A DNA stretch of 64,000 nt. It comes from Lachnospiraceae bacterium (lineage in GTDB: Bacteria > Bacillota > Clostridia > Lachnospirales > Lachnospiraceae). The stretch is taken from the NCBI GenBank assembly GCA_022794265.1, contig JAAWEK010000005.1, positions 124,001 to 188,000 of the forward strand, in the 5' to 3' direction. A program made the translations under genes and the position numbers. The notes beneath the pieces were generated by a model. It had not been told where the DNA came from and made no database searches. It saw nothing but the letters and a program-made list of their open reading frames with translations. Shown here one piece after another: positions 61,167 to 64,000 of the stretch. The stretch's first letter is position 1; each line of letters opens with the position of its first letter.

Positions 61167-61505
61167 TTACATCGCAATCTCACCATCAAAATACTGCTCC
61201 TGAAAATGAATCTGTTCTCTGATTTCTTCTTTCGTAAAACTCGTTCCTTCCGGTGCTACAACCCACTTTTCTTCCACATCATCATTTCTGTGTACAATCG
61301 CAATAATTATTCCTGTAAATGTTTCTACAGCTTCATCTACACCTAATATGTAAGCATCCTGTTCCTCCCCATCCGGTGCCATAACATCTTCCACATAGGC
61401 ATAGTTGATGGGATAATATATATCTTTATGCACAGAATGATAACTACCTAACGGTCTGTCAACAGTTACAATCACTGTTTTGCCAATAACAGAATCCATT
61501 AACAT
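61167..61505 (-). CDS. inorganic pyrophosphatase-like protein
   Basis: This is a protein of about 112 residues with ATG at 61505 (MLMDSVIGKTVIVTVDRPLGS) and an AGGGAAAG site upstream. It has IYYPINYAYVEDVMAPDGEEQDAYILGVDEAVETFTG, close to the family I pyrophosphatase fold with the Asp-rich loop and Tyr. It is much shorter than classical PpaA (about 175 residues) but normal for a small subgroup in Clostridia. It probably hydrolyses pyrophosphate or a related compound. Confidence 0.75.
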   Translation of the reverse strand: MLMDSVIGKTVIVTVDRPLGSYHSVHKDIYYPINYAYVEDVMAPDGEEQDAYILGVDEAVETFTGIIIAIVHRNDDVEEKWVVAPEGTSFTKEEIREQIHFQEQYFDGEIAM

Positions 61506-61516
61506 TCTAACTTTCC

Positions 61517-61708
61517 CTAAGTTTTTTTCCAAATCATCAGCGCAAGTCGTTCTTCCTTGCTTCTTTTTGTGGTATATCAGGGATTCGTCGGAAGCCAGAA
61601 ATAATCATCCGTATCCATAAATTTATAACCTAATTCTTCACTAATTTTCCTACCCAATGTAGAAGTTCCTGAGCCGGACGCTCCATAAATATGTATAATA
61701 TTTTTCAT
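61517..61708 (-). pseudogene. N-terminal fragment of an adenylate-kinase-like P-loop protein
   Basis: The start MKNIIHIYGASGSGTSTLGRKISEELGYKFMDTDDYFWLPTNP has a Walker A (GASGSGTST). An in-frame TGA follows NP, then YTTKRSKEERLALM and a short unrelated tail ending in TAG. About 120 residues of the usual protein are missing. It is a second broken P-loop kinase of the same type as that at 57619-58074. Confidence 0.7.
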
Positions 61709-61716
61709 CTTCTCAC

Positions 61717-61963
61717 CTATGCTTCTTCCAAAATCTGTCTCTGCACCTTTTTACTAAAACTGTTAAATACTGTTCCATACGCTTGATCGATCATATTAAG
61801 CAGCTCCTCATCCGGAAAATTATCCAAATAAATGGTGTTCCAATATGGTTGCTGCACCGGTGGACAATGATACCCTCTGACCACCTTGCCCGGATACACC
61901 ATACGATAAAACTCTCCTGCATCTGCTGTACATTTCAGAGTAATTTTGTAATCCTCCCTTTTT
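61717..61963 (-). pseudogene. MmcQ/YjbR-like protein lacking its N-terminus
   Basis: The readable frame begins REDYKITLKCTADAGEFYRMVYPGKV and continues through YHCPPVQQPYWNTIYLDNFPDEELLNMIDQAYGTVFNSF to the normal end. About 40 residues at the N-terminus are missing, replaced by the tail of the VOC gene upstream. MmcQ/YjbR proteins are small DNA-binding-like proteins of unclear role. Confidence 0.65.
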
Positions 61964-61974
61964 GTACTTCCCCG

Positions 61975-62377
61975 TTATTTCTAATGTATTTCCATCCGGA
62001 TCAATAACATTAAAATACCAATATGGCATATGAACATTGACCTACTTTAACGGAGAAACCTCACCTATGTTTATTGCTTTTAAGCTCCCATATTCCATCT
62101 TCAAATCTTCAACTACAAAATTAAAAACAACAATATTATTCTTTGAAGTACCAGTATCTCTATAGAAATCAGCTATATATGCCTGATTAAACCTATCATC
62201 TGGTTCTTTACCTATTAACTTTGCATCATAATTTTTATTATACAAAGCAATTTTATTACTAAACTGAACCCATCTGTCATCGTTAGCATAAAGCGGTTCT
62301 TCTTGCAATAATTCTTTATAGAATCTCACCGACTTTTCCAAGTCTTTCACAAATATATACATTGTTCCAAGTTCCAT
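61975..62377 (-). pseudogene. VOC family protein with an in-frame amber codon
   Basis: ATG at 62377 opens MELGTMYIFVKDLEKSVRFYKELLQEE, a bleomycin-resistance/glyoxalase-like (VOC) fold. After VSPLK there is a TAG (62042-62044). In the same frame VNVHMPYWYFNVIDPDGNTLEITGKYKK follows, the normal second half with the FNVIDPDGN metal-binding motif. A single change to a stop explains it. The end is then fused to MmcQ sequence. Confidence 0.75.
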
Positions 62378-62739
62378 AACTACCTCCTACACAACAAATT
62401 CAAGAACGCCTCTGCCAACATTAACTATCTATCAATAAACTCCACTTCTCCTAGCATATCACAATATATGTTCTTTTTCAACGAACTCTCGCAATTTCTT
62501 GCGATTGTATCTTAATCAATGGCATTATAGCAACATCTATGTATAAGTACCACAATAAAGCAATTCGGGTGTTACAGCCTCTGCCATAGCACCCAAAACA
62601 TTTTCATCATCGGCTCCGTCCGCCTCTCTCAATCTTCTTCTCTCGTATCTCCTCCTCATAGATTCTGTCAAACACTTCATAGCGTCTCTGCTAATCCATA
62701 TCAACTCCCAGCCTGCCGATGACCTTGTTAAACAACTTA
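62378..62739. other. gene-poor stretch with a fragment of an unrecognised gene
   Basis: From about 62537 to 62738 a minus-strand reading shows a piece like LGVDMD-stop-QRRYEVFDRIYEEEIREKKIE, then in another frame ADDENVLGAMAEAVTPELLY. It looks like the tail of a gene damaged by a stop and a frameshift and cut by the IS21 element at 62740. I cannot name it. 62378-62536 holds promoter-like AT sequence only. Confidence 0.35.
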
Positions 62740-64000
62740 TGTTAATGACGGTGTTAAAATGTAAGAAAAAGGCGTTTAAATTTTGTAAGTTTTTCAATAC
62801 ATCTTAAGATGTGATACACTCTTATAAATATTTTATAGGAGCAATTAACCAATGAAAGGAAACTTATGGATGGAAATTAGAAACGAACGCAAAAAAGGAT
62901 TGAGCTATACAGAAATAGCATGAAAACATCATATTGATCCCAGAACCGCAAAAAAATATGCAGAGTCGGATAGCAGGCCTGTGTATACGCTTACAGCACC
63001 CAAACCTTCTAAACTGGATCCTTATAAACACTTGATTGACATGTGGCTGGAGGAAGCTCCTTACAGTGCTGTGCGCATTCACAAAAAACTGGTGGAACAG
63101 GGGGGTGACTGCAAATATACGATTGTCCGCCAGTATGTAGCTGCAAGAAAAGCTGATTTAAACGAAAAGGCAACCGTAAGATTCGAAACTATGCCCGGTT
63201 TACAGGGACAGGTTGACTGGGTTTTTTTTGAAAACTATAAAGTTTTAGAAAATGGCGAATACAAAAAATTATATTGTTTTCTTATGGTCCCTGGATACTC
63301 CAGAATGAGATATATTGAGTTTGTGACTGATATGAGTACAACCACATTAATCAAATGCCACATCAATGCATTTCGATATTTTGGCGGTTATCCGTAGGAA
63401 ATTCTTTATGTTAACATGAAGCAGGTTGTTGTAAAAAGAATGATGAAACAGTCAGAAAGTGAACTGAATAAGCAGTTTGAGGATTTTGCCGGTTTTTATG
63501 GTTACAAACCCATTTTATGCCGTCCTTACAGAGTCCAGACAAAAGGAAAGGTAGAAAGAACGGTCAGGTATGTCAGAGAGAACTTTATGGCAGGCATTAA
63601 ATATCATTCATTAGCAGATTTAAACAGCCAAGCTTATGCATTGTGCAATAAAATCAATGCTAAGGTTCACGGAACAATAAATGAACGTCCCATAGACAGA
63701 CTTGCAGATGAAAAGCTTCTTCCCTTAAAAAGAGAATACATTATAGACAAGATCAATTTAAGAAGGGTTGAAAAAGACTGCCTCATCAGCTATGCCGGCA
63801 ATAAATATTCTGTTTGGGCAGAATACGTCGGCAGAGATGTGGCAGTCATTGTCCTCGACCATATTTTGGCAGCATACTTCGGGGGTAAACAAATTGCTCT
63901 GCACAAATTATCTTACAGCAGAAACACCCTCAATGTCAACAAAGAACATTATAAACCTATGATTGTAAAATCAGGTTTTGATATTGAAAATACATTGTTA
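62740..64000 (+). mobile_element. IS21-family element, left end and istA, truncated by the window edge
   Basis: The left end is near 62740 (TGTTAATGAC), judged from where the minus-strand gene fragment ends and istA leader sequence begins. The element extends beyond 64000. istB is not in the window. The transposase is broken by two stops. Confidence 0.6.
62852..64000 (+). pseudogene. IS21-family transposase istA with two in-frame stops
   Basis: ATG at 62852 has TAGGAG upstream. The HTH reads RNERKKGLSYTEIA, then TGA (62921-62923), then KHHIDPRTAKKYAE in the same frame. The DDE domain begins MPGLQGQVDWVFF (first Asp) and continues MVPGYSRMRYIEFVTDMS to FRYFGGYP. TAG (63395-63397) follows where GAG/GAA is usual, then EILYVNMKQVVVKRM and YGYKPILCRPYRVQTKGKVERTVRYVRENF with the final Glu. 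Single substitutions explain both stops. The rest lies beyond the window. Confidence 0.85.

Noticed and set aside
52504..62400. Integron-like cassette array
   Set aside because: The mix of small enzymes is suggestive, but no integrase gene and no repeated attC-like sites with RYYYAAC/GTTRRRY ends were seen between the genes.
52504..64000. Stop-codon recoding (TAG, TGA or TAA read as amino acids)
   Set aside because: All three stop codons occur in the broken genes together with frameshifts and deletions, and intact neighbours end normally with the same codons. Decay explains it better.
1..64000. CRISPR arrays, tRNA or rRNA genes
   Set aside because: No regularly spaced short repeats and no recognisable tRNA or rRNA sequence were seen on either strand.

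Overview
The window looks like chromosomal DNA of a gut Clostridia species, most likely Lachnospiraceae. It is AT-rich, ribosome sites are strong (GGAGG or AAGGAG), and TTG and GTG starts occur. The proteins are typical of that group: BcrAB-type ABC exporters, MATE pumps, an M60-like peptidase with starch-binding-like modules, SirTM plus macrodomain, NPxTG-anchored proteins, and IS256, IS3 and IS21 remnants. No rRNA or tRNA genes were recognised. Almost all genes lie on the minus strand. The exceptions are a TetR plus surface-protein block (42.8-47.9 kb), an oxidoreductase/macrodomain/sirtuin block (50.2-52.5 kb), and the IS21 remnant at the right edge.

Layout. 0-1 kb: broken IS256 transposase. 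1-2.4 kb: an isolated AT-rich TIR/deoxyribosyltransferase-like protein with HEAT-like repeats, a possible defence effector. 2.7-8.4 kb: a small secreted protein, two lipoproteins and an ABC-2 exporter with two permeases. 8.7-16 kb: a run reading recQ, Nudix-HD fusion, OmpR-type regulator, sensor kinase, BcrA-type ATPase, permease, minimal kinase-like protein. 16.3-18.6 kb: two GyrI-like proteins and a WYL regulator. 18.9-22.3 kb: a large secreted metallopeptidase. 22.5-25.3 kb: a three-gene ABC-2 transporter. 25.4-28.5 kb: a large SF1 helicase with a nuclease-like C-terminus. 28.6-35 kb: two MATE pumps, an MFS pump and an ABC exporter below a TetR gene whose promoter carries two palindromes. 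36-42.5 kb: a complete phosphate regulon reading pstS-C-A-B, phoU, response regulator, sensor kinase, with a Pho-box-like promoter.

42.8-47.9 kb is a plus-strand, more GC-rich block (TetR and a 1363-residue sortase-anchored protein) that looks horizontally acquired. 48.2-52.5 kb holds a GrpB-HAD fusion, an HxlR regulator divergent from an NAD(P)-binding oxidoreductase, and a macrodomain/SirTM pair for reversible protein ADP-ribosylation.

52.5-64 kb is a one-way array of small stand-alone enzymes (GNAT, Nudix, GrpB, P-loop kinases, methyltransferase, VOC, MmcQ, Ham1, pyrophosphatase). About half are broken by internal deletions, frameshifts or in-frame stops, and IS3 and IS21 remnants interrupt the array. 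It reads as an actively decaying cassette region. All family assignments come from reading motifs by eye; no database search was run.
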